Counted from the first letter of the stretch, positions 53,508 through 63,960 are shown. The stretch is 64,000 nt of DNA from Paenibacillus montanisoli (GCF_003268025.1 NZ_QLUW01000006.1:186001-250000); one strand, 5' to 3'. Made by a program: numbers and translations. The notes: generated by a model from the sequence alone, not told the origin.

Positions 53508-53545
53508 TATAATTATTTTATTTACTGATTAATATTTTTATTAAT
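53508..53545 (+). promoter_or_regulatory. Promoter -10 and palindromic operator candidate of the arabinofuranosidase gene
   Basis: TATAAT (53508-53513) is followed, 15 bases on, by the perfect palindrome ATTAATA-TTTT-TATTAAT (53528-53545), a position suited to repression. The -35 is weak. The gene starts at 53579 after AAGGAGAGG. The palindrome is not the AraR consensus. Confidence 0.4.
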
Positions 53546-53578
53546 TCAAAACGATATCCAAAGGAGAGGTTCACCCGC

Positions 53579-55075
<1,497 letters not shown>

Positions 55076-55082
55076 GGCGCCA

Positions 55083-55358
55083 ATGCACGCTGAAATGACG
55101 AAGCGGGAAGGCTGCAAAGGGTGCAGCGCCTCCGTACACGCCGATGAAGAGCAGCTGCAGCGGATACTGGCCAAGCTCGCGCTGCATCCCGGCGACTGCG
55201 TCCCGGATGCGCAATATGCGGCCCGGCTCGACATATGCGGCGAATGCCCTTCGCTGCAATACGGCACAACCTGCGCGCACTGCGGCTGCTTCGTCCGGGT
55301 GCGGGCGAAGCTGGCTGCAAAGGAGTGCCCGCATCCGAAGGGATCGCGCTGGCAGTAG
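55083..55358 (+). CDS. Small Cys-rich DUF6171-like protein
   Basis: The 91-residue protein has CKGCS near the N-terminus and two more Cys clusters, CGECPSLQYGTTCAHCGCFV, suggesting a zinc ribbon or iron-sulfur site. The rest resembles short Paenibacillaceae proteins placed in DUF6171; the name is from memory and the function unknown. It begins 7 bases after the arabinofuranosidase stop, without a strong Shine-Dalgarno, and ends at a terminator, so it is probably co-transcribed with abfA. Confidence 0.65.
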   Translation: MHAEMTKREGCKGCSASVHADEEQLQRILAKLALHPGDCVPDAQYAARLDICGECPSLQYGTTCAHCGCFVRVRAKLAAKECPHPKGSRWQ

Positions 55359-55375
55359 CAGCCGCTCCGCATAAG

Positions 55376-55419
55376 AAGACCCGAACCGGCAGAAAGCGCC
55401 GATTCGGGTCTTTTTTTTG
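55376..55419. terminator. Bidirectional terminator
   Basis: A 15-bp stem (AAGACCCGAACCGGC with GCCGATTCGGGTCTT, one mismatch) is followed by eight T on the plus strand and sits between two convergent genes. Confidence 0.85.
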
Positions 55420-55421
55420 TT

Positions 55422-55829
55422 TCAAATTAGGCCGATGATAAGCCCAGTCAGCACGAAAGTGACCAGGTGGTAGCCCGCGGTGATGAGAAACAGCAGCAGC
55501 GAGCGTCCCTCGAACAAGTAGTTCATGCCGATCTTGGCCGAAACCATAAGCCCGACAATGAGTCCGACCGTTAAACCTGCCGAGACGGTAGGATCTTCGC
55601 CTGTAATCGTGAGCACGAGCGCGAGCAGAAACGCGCCGATAATCGCCGTGAACGCCGTTAACGCATACGTGCCTGCATGGCCGCCGGATACGTCTTCTTT
55701 CTTTAGCCCGACCTGCTTCATCCACGCATTGCCGAAGAGAACCGGCGAGTACCATAGAAACCCAAGCACCATCGTAACGATTGTCGCGATCAGTACAGCT
55801 AGATAATTAACCTCCGCAAAATCAACCAA
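55422..55829 (-). CDS. DUF1761-type membrane protein
   Basis: The 135-residue protein has four predicted membrane helices. The start MVDFAEVNYLAVLIATIVTM and the segment VLGFLWYSPVLFGNAWMKQ match the DUF1761 family, small membrane proteins of unknown function. It is divergently placed to the PP2C-like gene; the 118-base gap should hold both promoters. Confidence 0.8.
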   Translation of the reverse strand: MVDFAEVNYLAVLIATIVTMVLGFLWYSPVLFGNAWMKQVGLKKEDVSGGHAGTYALTAFTAIIGAFLLALVLTITGEDPTVSAGLTVGLIVGLMVSAKIGMNYLFEGRSLLLFLITAGYHLVTFVLTGLIIGLI

Positions 55830-55947
55830 ATGAACGCCCCCGCAACTAGATTCGTGTTTTTCATTGCCTTTATCTGGAGTCTATCATATGCTAAAATCTA
55901 CCGCCAGTAATTACGATGGAAACGAATCCAATAGTTGGAGGGACGAC

Positions 55948-56790
55948 ATGAACATTACGTCAGCTTCTATAAAAGGGGTCGGCACATGGAACGAGGATGC
56001 CATCATCCTCAACGATGCCCTGCAGCTTTACGGCGTCATCGACGGCGCAACCTCGCTCGTGCCATACAGCGGACCAAGCGGAGAGTCGGGAGGCTATTTG
56101 GCCGCTCAGCTTGTGGCCAGCACGTGCAATGAAGCCGCTTCGGCGGACAGCTTGATGGATCTGCTCGTCAGCGCCAACGACTCGCTCCGTGCCGCGATGG
56201 TGCAAGCGGGCATCTCGCCGCAGCGAAAGGAAGAGCTGTGGACCGCTTGCGTCGCCTTGGTGCGGGTATCACCCAAATGGATCGAGTTTGCGCAAGCCGG
56301 CGACTGCATGCTCGCCGTCTATTACGCGGACAGGTCGATCCGCATTGTCACGAACGATCAGCTGGCGCATGTGGACGACCGTACGAAAGCGGTATGGGCC
56401 GAAGGCATTGCCGCCGGACTAACGAGCAGGGCGGAGCTGTTCGAATATAGCATGCCGACCATAAGGAAAGGCCGGCAACTGGCCAATACCGATGACGGTT
56501 ACGGCGTCATAAACGGCGATCCGGCGTTTCCCGACCACGCGGAATTCGGCCGGATCAGCCGGACGAACGTGAAGGCGCTGCTGCTCTTCACCGATGGGCT
56601 CTACATGCCGAAGCTTCCGGGCGAGCCGGACAAGGACAGTGCCGGCGAGATTGCGGGACTCGTCCGCGAGAAGGGGCTGCCGCGCTATATCGAGTGGCTC
56701 ACGGAACTGGAGGAATCCGACCCGGACTGCACGCGATATCCGCGCGTGAAGAAATCCGACGATAAAACCGCGCTTTGGATCGAGCTGTAA
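55948..56790 (+). CDS. PP2C-like serine/threonine phosphatase
   Basis: The 280-residue protein shows the metal-site pattern of PP2C: WNEDA (residues about 15-19), YGVIDGATS (about 31), a GD in AQAGDCML, LLLFTDGLY, and a terminal SDDKTALW. No regulatory domain is seen. It could dephosphorylate proteins, but the substrate is unknown and the sequence is a divergent member. The ATG at 55948 has GGAGGG 6 bases upstream; an upstream frame from 55864 is not supported. Confidence 0.78.
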   Translation: MNITSASIKGVGTWNEDAIILNDALQLYGVIDGATSLVPYSGPSGESGGYLAAQLVASTCNEAASADSLMDLLVSANDSLRAAMVQAGISPQRKEELWTACVALVRVSPKWIEFAQAGDCMLAVYYADRSIRIVTNDQLAHVDDRTKAVWAEGIAAGLTSRAELFEYSMPTIRKGRQLANTDDGYGVINGDPAFPDHAEFGRISRTNVKALLLFTDGLYMPKLPGEPDKDSAGEIAGLVREKGLPRYIEWLTELEESDPDCTRYPRVKKSDDKTALWIEL

Positions 56791-56813
56791 CCCCTCGAAG
56801 CCAAAGCTAAAAT

Positions 56814-57692
56814 TCAGAACCCGTGCTCCGCAGCGTACCGCCCCCAATGAGGCCGTCTGCCGTCCGCGTCGCTAAAGCCGTATTCTTCCGCCAAGTCCCA
56901 GGAGGTCAGCGCTTGGCCGCTTCGCTGCAGCGCGTTCGGATCGGCGGCGAGCGCCGCGGCAGCCTGGCCGACATAAGCAGGCGTTTCCGACTGCAGGAAA
57001 TGCGGGTCCTGCGCCGCCGCGTCCCGCCAGTTCGCTTCCGTCACGCCGAAATGGTCCAGCATCGCTTCGGAACGAAGGAAGCCCGGCGTTAAGGCAACCG
57101 CTGCCACGCCATGCGGCCGCAGATCCGCTGCCATGGCCTGCGCGAGATGAATGACGGAAATCTTGGCCAAGCTGTAATAGAGGTTGCCTCGGTAGCGGTA
57201 GTCGTTGCCGTCGGTGATTTCAATGATTAAACCGGAGCCGCGGGCGATCATGAGCGGCGCCGCATAATAGCTGGCTAGCATATGCGTATGGACGCCGCGC
57301 TTCTGAATGAGCAGTCCGTCGTGAAGCGAATGCTCCCAGAACGGTTCGTTCCAAACGGTGAGCGGATCGCCGCCCCAGATGTCGTTCACTTGAATATCGA
57401 GCCGCCCCTGCTGTTCTTCGGCCACTCGGTCGTACAGCGCTCGGACGTCGCTTTCCACCGTAAAGTCGGTGCGAACGGCGATGCCTTTGCCGCCGGCTGC
57501 CGAGACGAGCTCCGCCGTTTCGTCGATCGTTTCGCTGCGGCCCATATCCGACAAGCTCCCCAGGACGCTGCGGCCGGTGACATAGACGGTTGCGCCGGCA
57601 CGGCCGAGCGCGACGGCGATGCCGCGGCCGGCGCCGCGCGTCGCCCCGGCGACTACGGCCACTTTTCCTTCAAGCGGTTTCATAGCTTTCAT
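56814..57692 (-). CDS. SDR-family oxidoreductase
   Basis: The 292-residue protein has the classical short-chain dehydrogenase layout: nucleotide motif GATRGAGRGIA (about residues 16-26, TGxxxGxG type), an NDIWGG element in place of the usual NNAG (about 107-112), and catalytic YxxxK in YYSLAK (about 173). The last 60 residues are longer than usual. The substrate is not visible. It is divergent to the PAP2 gene. AGGAG lies before the ATG. Confidence 0.85.
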   Translation of the reverse strand: MKAMKPLEGKVAVVAGATRGAGRGIAVALGRAGATVYVTGRSVLGSLSDMGRSETIDETAELVSAAGGKGIAVRTDFTVESDVRALYDRVAEEQQGRLDIQVNDIWGGDPLTVWNEPFWEHSLHDGLLIQKRGVHTHMLASYYAAPLMIARGSGLIIEITDGNDYRYRGNLYYSLAKISVIHLAQAMAADLRPHGVAAVALTPGFLRSEAMLDHFGVTEANWRDAAAQDPHFLQSETPAYVGQAAAALAADPNALQRSGQALTSWDLAEEYGFSDADGRRPHWGRYAAEHGF

Positions 57693-57801
57693 CTACTCCT
57701 TTTTTGTTCGCTACGAACAGTCTACCCTGTATTGACTGACAACCCCGGTCAGCTAAGCAGAAAATTTCATTTTCATTCCTAATCCGGAGGTCGCTTCCTT
57801 T

Positions 57802-58419
57802 ATGCTGTGGTTGATCCTGCTTATTCTCGCAATCGCGGGGTTTCAAGGGCTGTCTATGCTCGTGTCCCATAATCAATTAAAACGGTTTGATGAGGCAATC
57901 ATTTCAGCGGTTCAAGGTCAAGAGAACGATACGCTGACTGCCATTGCGAAGGTGTTATCCAAAATCGGGTCTTCCTCGATTTTCATTCCGGCCGTGCTCG
58001 TCATTGCCATTATTTTGTTCATCGTGCTGAAGCACCGTAAAGAGCTTGTCTTGCTGCTGGGAGGCTTGCTCGGTTCGACGCTGCTCAACAGCTTGCTTAA
58101 GTCGATCTATCATCGAGCTCGTCCGGACATTCACCGGATCGTGGAGCAGCAAGGGTTCAGCTATCCGAGCGGTCATTCGATGTCGTCCTTTACGTTTTAT
58201 TTTCTTATTACATACCTGCTCTGGCGGCACATTCCCAGAAGAAGCTGGCGTATTGCGCTGCTGTTGTTCAGCGCTGCGATGATTATCGGCATCGGCCTCA
58301 GCCGCATCTATCTCGGCGTTCATTATCCGTCGGATATACTAGCCGGCTACTGGGTAAGCGCGTGCTGGGTGGCGCTGTGCATCCGGTTATTCCGGAGCTG
58401 GGCGCGCACCGGGAAATAA
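57802..58419 (+). CDS. PAP2-family membrane phosphatase
   Basis: The 205-residue membrane protein has the three acid-phosphatase motifs: KSIYHRARPD (about residue 97), YPSGHSM (about 122) and SRIYLGVHYPSD (about 169-180) with six predicted membrane segments. In bacilli these act on undecaprenyl pyrophosphate or lipid phosphates. GGAGG is 11 bases before the ATG. Confidence 0.9.
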   Translation: MLWLILLILAIAGFQGLSMLVSHNQLKRFDEAIISAVQGQENDTLTAIAKVLSKIGSSSIFIPAVLVIAIILFIVLKHRKELVLLLGGLLGSTLLNSLLKSIYHRARPDIHRIVEQQGFSYPSGHSMSSFTFYFLITYLLWRHIPRRSWRIALLLFSAAMIIGIGLSRIYLGVHYPSDILAGYWVSACWVALCIRLFRSWARTGK

Positions 58420-58520
58420 CGCGCATTCGTTAACATTTGGATGATTGTCAGCCTCTGGAGTCTCGTATACTATTAGAAGGTAATGATTCTATTTTTTGAG
58501 AGATGAAAGAGAGGGTTCAC

Positions 58521-59732
58521 ATGAAACGTTGGTTAAGCGCGATTCTTGCCGTGCTGGTCGTATTTGCGGCATTGGCGGGCACGGCTTCAGCAGCAACCGC
58601 AAGTCAGACGATTAAAGTCAAACTAAATGGAGAGTGGGTTATTTTTCCTACACCGCCCGTTCTTCTGAATGGCAAAACTTACGTGGAATTCCGTACGCTT
58701 TTCACAAAGCTCGGTTATTCCATCGATTATAACGCTTCGACGAAGCTGATCAAGGCGAAATCGCCTGCACGCAGCATCGAAATGAAGCCAAGCGGCACTA
58801 CGGCGCTCGTTGACGGGCAGAAGGTGCCTGTAAACGGCGAAATGAAGCTGCTGAACGGCCGCACGATGGTCGGCGTTCGCTTCATCGCTACGCTGTCCGA
58901 CAAGATTGTCAGCTGGGATGGCGTGAAGAAAATCGTCACGATCGTGGACAAAGGGCCAACGGCTCAGCAGAAAGCCGAATTGTTCGGCGTGCTGGACAAG
59001 CTGACGGCAGCGGAGGATGCGCAAGATCTGAACGCGTACATGGCGCAGTTCCATTCCATGTCGCCGATTCGCGAGATGGTACAAAGCGGTTTGGAAGAAT
59101 TGTTCTCGAAAGTACAAACGAAGACGACGTTCAGCGAAAAATCGATCCAATCTTTTTCTTCGACGGAAGCGGTTATTTACACCGTTGAACAATCCGTTAA
59201 AGTAAATGAAGAAGGCAAAAACGGCTTCTTCGCGGATGTCGAGAATGAAATGCTGTATACGATGCACAAAGAAAACGGCAAATGGGTCATTTACGACGTG
59301 GAAATGCTATCGAACAGCGTCCTGGACGTTGACGGTTTGTGGAAGCAGGAACTAGCGGCGCCGGATGCAGCGGCTAAAGCGGAAATCGAGGCTCTGATTC
59401 AAGCCAATGCCAACGCTGTAAACGCAAAAGATATCAACGCGTACAAAGCGACGCTCGTTCCGGGGTCTGAAGGCTTCAATGAAGATGTTGCCCAAATCGA
59501 AGAGTTGTTTGCGGACACAGAAGTTACGCTAACCATGAAAGTGGACCGCAGCGCGATCGTTGAGCTTGAAGGCGACAAGGCTGCATTGCTTGCGCAGCAC
59601 ACGATCGAAGTGACTTTCGACGGCGAAGTGATGCCGGTCACATCGATCAATCTGTACAACCTGCAAAAGGTTGAAGGCAAATGGCTGCTTTTGCCGGGCT
59701 CGGCTGAACTGTACAACGACTTAGAAGAATAG
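58521..59732 (+). CDS. Secreted protein with copper-amine-oxidase-N stalk domain
   Basis: The 403-residue protein has a signal peptide (about 1-24, cleavage after ASA) and an N-terminal stalk domain of the Cu_amine_oxidN type (about 28-145, VLLNGKTYVEFRTLFTKLGY and RTMVGVRFIATL). Two NTF2-like repeats of about 120 residues follow, each starting with an Asp-Ala helix (LTAAEDAQDLNAYM; NANAVNAKDINAYK). No catalytic residue is clear. GAGAGGG lies before the ATG at 58521. Surface role inferred from domains only. Confidence 0.75.
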   Translation: MKRWLSAILAVLVVFAALAGTASAATASQTIKVKLNGEWVIFPTPPVLLNGKTYVEFRTLFTKLGYSIDYNASTKLIKAKSPARSIEMKPSGTTALVDGQKVPVNGEMKLLNGRTMVGVRFIATLSDKIVSWDGVKKIVTIVDKGPTAQQKAELFGVLDKLTAAEDAQDLNAYMAQFHSMSPIREMVQSGLEELFSKVQTKTTFSEKSIQSFSSTEAVIYTVEQSVKVNEEGKNGFFADVENEMLYTMHKENGKWVIYDVEMLSNSVLDVDGLWKQELAAPDAAAKAEIEALIQANANAVNAKDINAYKATLVPGSEGFNEDVAQIEELFADTEVTLTMKVDRSAIVELEGDKAALLAQHTIEVTFDGEVMPVTSINLYNLQKVEGKWLLLPGSAELYNDLEE

Positions 59733-59740
59733 TTGATTAG

Positions 59741-59784
59741 GGGCTGTCCCTTGAAGCCAATGGCTTAGGGACAGCCCTTTTTTT
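59741..59784 (+). terminator. Terminator of the stalk-domain gene
   Basis: An 11-bp stem GGGCTGTCCCT / AGGGACAGCCC, extended inward by an AAGCC/GGCTT pair, is followed by TTTTTTT. Confidence 0.88.
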
Positions 59785-59795
59785 CATTTATCGTT

Positions 59796-60485
59796 CTACT
59801 TGTCCAACTCCAATGGCAAAAAGGCATATTCGCCGTGCTTCACAATCTCGAGCTGCCGCACCCGAAGCGGCTGCCTGAAGATCGGCCCGTCAATGACGGT
59901 CGTATGGAACTCTCCGCCTTCCCCGCATGGGTCGATGCCTCGCGCGATAAGCTCACTTATGAATTCATGGGTCAACGTTCGCCCCAAATCGTTCTCCCTC
60001 ATCCCGAGCGATAAATTAACCGTTACGACGACCGATACGAAACCAAGGTCAATGAACGCTTCGACAGCCTCGCGATGGTCCATTTCCCACAGAGGCATCC
60101 CCAGCATCAGCCCGGCCTTTCTCGAAACCTCGTCCTGCCAGCAGCCATAAGGCGTCCGTTCGATATCGCCCGTTACCAGCGCTTCCGCTCCTTGCCCTTT
60201 GGCCTGCTCCAGAAGGCTCAGAAACTGCGCTTCATAGTCCGACCAGCTTGCTGCCGCCATATAGACAGGCAGTCCGATGGCATCGGCCTGGGCGCGAATG
60301 AGCTCCGTCGGCATACCGTGGGAACGGGAACGCTGCCCTTCCTCCTCCAGCATGACGATCAGTCCGAGCGCTCTTCCGTCCTTCATGGCTTTATACAGGG
60401 CAAGAGCGCTGTCTTTGCCTCCGCTGAACGAGGCGACAAAATCGCGCCCTCTAGCGCCGTTTCTCCAGTCGATTGCCGTTTCCAT
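59796..60485 (-). CDS. Dph6-like ATP-pyrophosphatase (diphthine ammonia-ligase family)
   Basis: The 229-residue protein has the PP-loop FSGGKDSALALYKA near the start (about residues 20-33) and the Dph6/MJ0570-type body (ALVTGDIERTPYGCWQDEVS; GIDPCGEGGEFHT). In archaea and eukaryotes the family amidates diphthine on EF2; bacteria have no diphthamide, so the bacterial role is unsettled. It is divergent to the glycerate kinase gene. Confidence 0.85.
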   Translation of the reverse strand: METAIDWRNGARGRDFVASFSGGKDSALALYKAMKDGRALGLIVMLEEEGQRSRSHGMPTELIRAQADAIGLPVYMAAASWSDYEAQFLSLLEQAKGQGAEALVTGDIERTPYGCWQDEVSRKAGLMLGMPLWEMDHREAVEAFIDLGFVSVVVTVNLSLGMRENDLGRTLTHEFISELIARGIDPCGEGGEFHTTVIDGPIFRQPLRVRQLEIVKHGEYAFLPLELDK

Positions 60486-60585
60486 ACCGAATCCCCTCTC
60501 AAAAGACGAATGATTGTATTATACATGGCATAAGGCACGCTATAATAGCAGCATAAGGAAAAATTGGGCAAGGAGTCGATAAGGG

Positions 60586-61719
60586 ATGAGAATCGTCATT
60601 GCGCCGGATTCATTTAAAGGCTCCGCAACGGCGCGGGAGCTCTGCGCGGCCATTGCGCGCGGCATCCGTTCCGTGATGCCTGCGGCGGAGCTGCTTGAAT
60701 TGCCGCTGGCGGACGGCGGGGAAGGCATTATGGATAACCTCGTGCATGCAACGAAGGGCAAGCGTGTCGAGGCACAGGCAACCGACCCCCTCGGTCGAGC
60801 GTTGACCGCAGCGTACGGCGTGCTCGGCGACGGCGAGACCGTCGTCATCGAAATGGCGCAGGCTTCCGGCCTTCCGCTGTTGAAGCCGGAGGAGCGGCAT
60901 CCGATGCTGACGTCGAGCCGCGGCACGGGCGAGCTGATGAAGCATGCGCTGGATCACGGCTACCGCAAGTATATAATCGGTCTTGGCGGCAGCGCGACGA
61001 ACGACGGCGGCTCCGGCATGCTGCGCGCGCTCGGCTTGCGGCTGCTGGACAAGCAGGGTCAGCCGCTCCCTGAGGGCGGCGGTGCTTTGGCCATGCTGGC
61101 GGAATTAGACGCCGCCGGACTGGACCCGCGGTTGTCGGCGTCGCAAATCACGATCGCCAGCGACGTGACGAATCCGCTGTGCGGGCCGCTAGGCGCCTCG
61201 GCCGTCTTCGGCCCGCAGAAAGGGGCGACGCCGGACATGGTCGCCAAGCTTGATGAAGGACTGCGGACCTACGGCGAGCTGATTCGCGCCGTACGCGGCA
61301 TTGACGTGCTGACGGTGCCTGGCGGCGGCGCGGCGGGCGGGATGGGCGCCGGCCTGCTCGGCTTTATGAACGCGGCAATGAAGCCCGGCATCGACGTCGT
61401 CATGGAAGCGCTCGGCTTCGCCGCGGCTGCCAAGGAAGCCGATTACATCATTACCGGCGAAGGCAAGCTGGATGAGCAGACGCTGTCGGGCAAGGTTGCC
61501 GCTGGGGTCTGCCGGACTGCCGAGCCGTTCGGCGTCCCTGTCATCATTCTCTGCGGGATGCGGGCGCTGCCTGCGGAAGAATTGGCAAGGCTAGGCAAGG
61601 CAAGCGCGTTCTCGATCGTGCCAGGGCCTTGCAGCCTAGAGGAAGCGATGGCGAAGACGCTCGATTGGACGGAGGCCTGCACCGCCCAGCTTTTCCGGCT
61701 GCTGCAACATTCATGCTAA
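60586..61719 (+). CDS. Glycerate kinase (GarK/GlxK type)
   Basis: The 377-residue protein begins MRIVIAPDSFKGSATARELC and has the family motifs PLADGGEGIMDN, GLGGSATNDGGSGML and EADYIITGEGKLDEQTLSGK. This class phosphorylates glycerate from glyoxylate, glucarate or galactarate breakdown. The ATG at 60586 has AAGGAG about 12 bases upstream. No partner enzymes are adjacent. Confidence 0.95.
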   Translation: MRIVIAPDSFKGSATARELCAAIARGIRSVMPAAELLELPLADGGEGIMDNLVHATKGKRVEAQATDPLGRALTAAYGVLGDGETVVIEMAQASGLPLLKPEERHPMLTSSRGTGELMKHALDHGYRKYIIGLGGSATNDGGSGMLRALGLRLLDKQGQPLPEGGGALAMLAELDAAGLDPRLSASQITIASDVTNPLCGPLGASAVFGPQKGATPDMVAKLDEGLRTYGELIRAVRGIDVLTVPGGGAAGGMGAGLLGFMNAAMKPGIDVVMEALGFAAAAKEADYIITGEGKLDEQTLSGKVAAGVCRTAEPFGVPVIILCGMRALPAEELARLGKASAFSIVPGPCSLEEAMAKTLDWTEACTAQLFRLLQHSC

Positions 61720-61809
61720 ATCCTTTTCTTTTTCACATGGCGTTCACAATGGACTGTTAGACTAAGGGCAGTTCAGGTGAATCATGACAAAGCAAGGGGG
61801 TAAGGACGC

Positions 61810-62391
61810 ATGAAGCCGTGGTCCGAGTTCGAAGAAGCGATCAAGCCGCATCTCCGGCATGTGCGGACATACTGCAATTATTTGACCGCATCCAAATGGG
61901 AGTCGGAGGATCTGCTTCAGGAGACGCTGCTTCGGACATTTAAGCATTACCGGGACAACGGCATTCTTAACCATCCCCGTTCGCTGATGTACAAGATCGC
62001 GCGCAATATCCAGATCGACGCTCACCGCAGGCGCCGCGCCGCCACCGTGCCGATCGACGAGGCGCTCCAGCTCCCTCATTACGACGCGAATTACGCGAAT
62101 GTTCGGGGGATGCTGGAGTGGATGGCGGAACATCTGTCCCCGCGCGAGACGGAAATGCTGCTGCTGGCTGAGGTGTTCGACTATTCGTATCAAGATATCG
62201 CCGATGCGCTGCAATGCACCGTACCCGCCGTGAAAATGGTGCTGCACCGTTCCAAATCGACGCTCCGCAAGCGCGGGCGCCAGCCCGAGACCGGCGTTTC
62301 TCGAAGCCGTATGGGCAAAAGGAGAAACGCCGCGCCGCTTCCCTTTACCGTAGACCGCTGGACGACGGCGCTGATGACCGGCGAGCTGTAG
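61810..62391 (+). CDS. ECF-type RNA polymerase sigma factor
   Basis: The 193-residue protein has sigma region 2 (about residues 5-75, SEDLLQETLLRTFKHYRDNG) and region 4 (about 100-160, LSPRETEMLLLAEVFDYSYQ and DIADALQCTVPAVKMVLHRS). The last about 30 residues are a basic tail. No anti-sigma gene follows; after a terminator the next gene is a regulator on the other strand. Targets are unknown. Confidence 0.88.
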   Translation: MKPWSEFEEAIKPHLRHVRTYCNYLTASKWESEDLLQETLLRTFKHYRDNGILNHPRSLMYKIARNIQIDAHRRRRAATVPIDEALQLPHYDANYANVRGMLEWMAEHLSPRETEMLLLAEVFDYSYQDIADALQCTVPAVKMVLHRSKSTLRKRGRQPETGVSRSRMGKRRNAAPLPFTVDRWTTALMTGEL

Positions 62392-62424
62392 ATCCTTCGA
62401 ATTATTTTCGTGCCCGGGTAGACG

Positions 62425-62471
62425 AAAGAGCAGGAGTCTGTCACATGTGGTGACGATCCTGCTCTTTTTTT
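62425..62471. terminator. Terminator between the sigma factor and HxlR genes
   Basis: An 11-bp stem AAAGAGCAGGA / TCCTGCTCTTT, with extra inner pairs, is followed by TTTT and lies between convergent genes, so it may serve both. Confidence 0.85.
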
Positions 62472-62802
62472 AGGTCCACTTGGCTGCCCAGAGCTTCATT
62501 TCGTGCAATATTTGATGTAGATCGGTGCCCTTAGGGGTCAACGAGTATTCGACGGTGACGGGGACGGTCGGATAAACATGTCGCTCGAGCACCCCTTGGG
62601 TCTCAAGGTGGCGAAGCGTACTGGTAAGCGCCCGCGGGCTGACGGAAGGGATCAGGCGCTGGAGCTCGCCGAAGCGGCGCTTCTCGCAGAAGAGCTCGCG
62701 AAGCACGAGAAAGGCCCATTTTCCGCCGATGACATCTAGCGTTTTTTCAATATTGCATTCGATAAAAGCCGGTTCTTTCGGCACATAATTGTTAGCGGAC
62801 AT
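62470..62802 (-). CDS. HxlR-family transcriptional regulator
   Basis: The 110-residue winged-helix protein has the HxlR pattern: NIEKTLDVIGGKWAFLVLRE (with the leading Cys in ECNIE that in relatives such as YodB and HypR senses thiol stress), RFGELQRLIPSVSPRALTST and a wing ending VPVTVEYSLTPKG. GGAGGG is 8 bases before the ATG at 62802. It is divergent to the aldo/keto reductase gene. Confidence 0.9.
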   Translation of the reverse strand: MSANNYVPKEPAFIECNIEKTLDVIGGKWAFLVLRELFCEKRRFGELQRLIPSVSPRALTSTLRHLETQGVLERHVYPTVPVTVEYSLTPKGTDLHQILHEMKLWAAKWT

Positions 62803-62834
62803 CAGAACCACCCTCCAGTGTCTAGTAGTTACGA

Positions 62835-62867
62835 TAAGTATAGTAGATATATTAAGTATAATATAAT
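62835..62867. promoter_or_regulatory. Direct repeats and -10 in the HxlR/aldo-keto reductase divergent region
   Basis: TAAGTATA occurs twice, 18 bases apart (62835-62842 and 62853-62860), and TATAAT (62857-62862, 62862-62867) overlaps the second copy. Similar AT-rich repeats are used by HxlR-type regulators, so this is the likely operator for both genes. Confidence 0.4.
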
Positions 62868-62975
62868 GATGTTTATTTCACTACTTTAAATTTGATAATA
62901 ATGTCGTTAGAATAGGGTTTATGTCGGCCAAGGCAGCAAGAGGCAACAGCATTCATCCCATAGGAGGTATGGAAC

Positions 62976-63914
62976 ATGAACTATAGAAAACTAGGCGGAA
63001 GCGGACTGAAGGTCAGCGAAATCAGCTTGGGCAGCTGGCTTACATACGGCGGCTACGTAGAGCGCGAAAATGCCGTAAAGGCGATCGAGAAGGCGTATGA
63101 GCTCGGCGTCAACTTCTTCGACACGGCGAACGTTTACGAGCGCGGCGCGGCGGAAATTCTGCTCGGCGAAACCATCAAACAATTCCCGCGCGAATCCTAC
63201 GTGCTGGCGACCAAAGCGTTCTGGCCGATGGGCGATGGCCCGAATGACCGCGGTTTGTCCCGCAAGCATGTGATGGAGCAAGCGAATGCGAGCTTGAAGC
63301 GTCTGGGCTTGGAATACGTCGATATTTTCTACTGCCACCGCTACGACCAAGAGACGCCGCTGCATGAAACGCTGCGCGCCATCGATGACTTGATCCGCTC
63401 CGGCAAAGTGCTGTATGCGGGCGTCAGCGAGTGGACGGCTTCGCAAATGGCCGACGCGCTCGGCACGGCGGATCGCTATCTGCTCGACCGCATCGTAGTC
63501 AGCCAGCCGGAGTACAACATGTTCAACCGCTATATCGAGAAGGAAGTCATTCCTTACGGCGAGAAGAACGGCATCTCGCAAGTCGTGTTCTGCCCGCTTG
63601 CTCAAGGCTTGCTGACAGGCAAGTACACGTCGGTGGCGAACCTGCCGGAAGGCAGCCGCGCGACGAAGCTGGACTGGATGCGTAACGGCATTACGGAAGA
63701 GAAGCTCGCGAAGGTGCGCGCGCTGTCCGACATCGCAGCCGAGTTGGAAATCACGATGGCTCAGCTGTCGCTGGCGTGGATTCTTCGCCAGCCGAACGTG
63801 GCCAGCGCCATCGTCGGCGCAAGCCGTCCGGAGCAGGTCGTCGAGAATGTCGGCGCTTCCGGCGTCAAGCTGTCCGAGGAAGTCGTGGCACGCATCGAGA
63901 CGATTTTGGCATAA
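62976..63914 (+). CDS. Aldo/keto reductase (Kv-beta/YghZ-like)
   Basis: The 312-residue TIM-barrel reductase shows the family tetrad: Asp and Tyr in FFDTANVYERG (about residues 49-59), the Lys of VLATKAFW, and the His of FYCHRYDQE. VVFCPLAQGLLTGKYT and VGASRPEQV are the NADPH-binding segments. Members reduce aldehydes and ketones. GGAGGTA precedes the ATG. Its place beside a redox-type HxlR regulator suggests induction by electrophiles. Confidence 0.9.
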   Translation: MNYRKLGGSGLKVSEISLGSWLTYGGYVERENAVKAIEKAYELGVNFFDTANVYERGAAEILLGETIKQFPRESYVLATKAFWPMGDGPNDRGLSRKHVMEQANASLKRLGLEYVDIFYCHRYDQETPLHETLRAIDDLIRSGKVLYAGVSEWTASQMADALGTADRYLLDRIVVSQPEYNMFNRYIEKEVIPYGEKNGISQVVFCPLAQGLLTGKYTSVANLPEGSRATKLDWMRNGITEEKLAKVRALSDIAAELEITMAQLSLAWILRQPNVASAIVGASRPEQVVENVGASGVKLSEEVVARIETILA

Positions 63915-63926
63915 TAGGAATGGGGA

Positions 63927-63960
63927 GTCGGATCGGCCTTTGGCCGGTCCGGCTTTTTTT
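63927..63960 (+). terminator. Terminator of the aldo/keto reductase gene
   Basis: A 12-bp stem GTCGGATCGGCC / GGCCGGTCCGGC with U-G pairs is followed by TTTTTTT. Confidence 0.88.
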
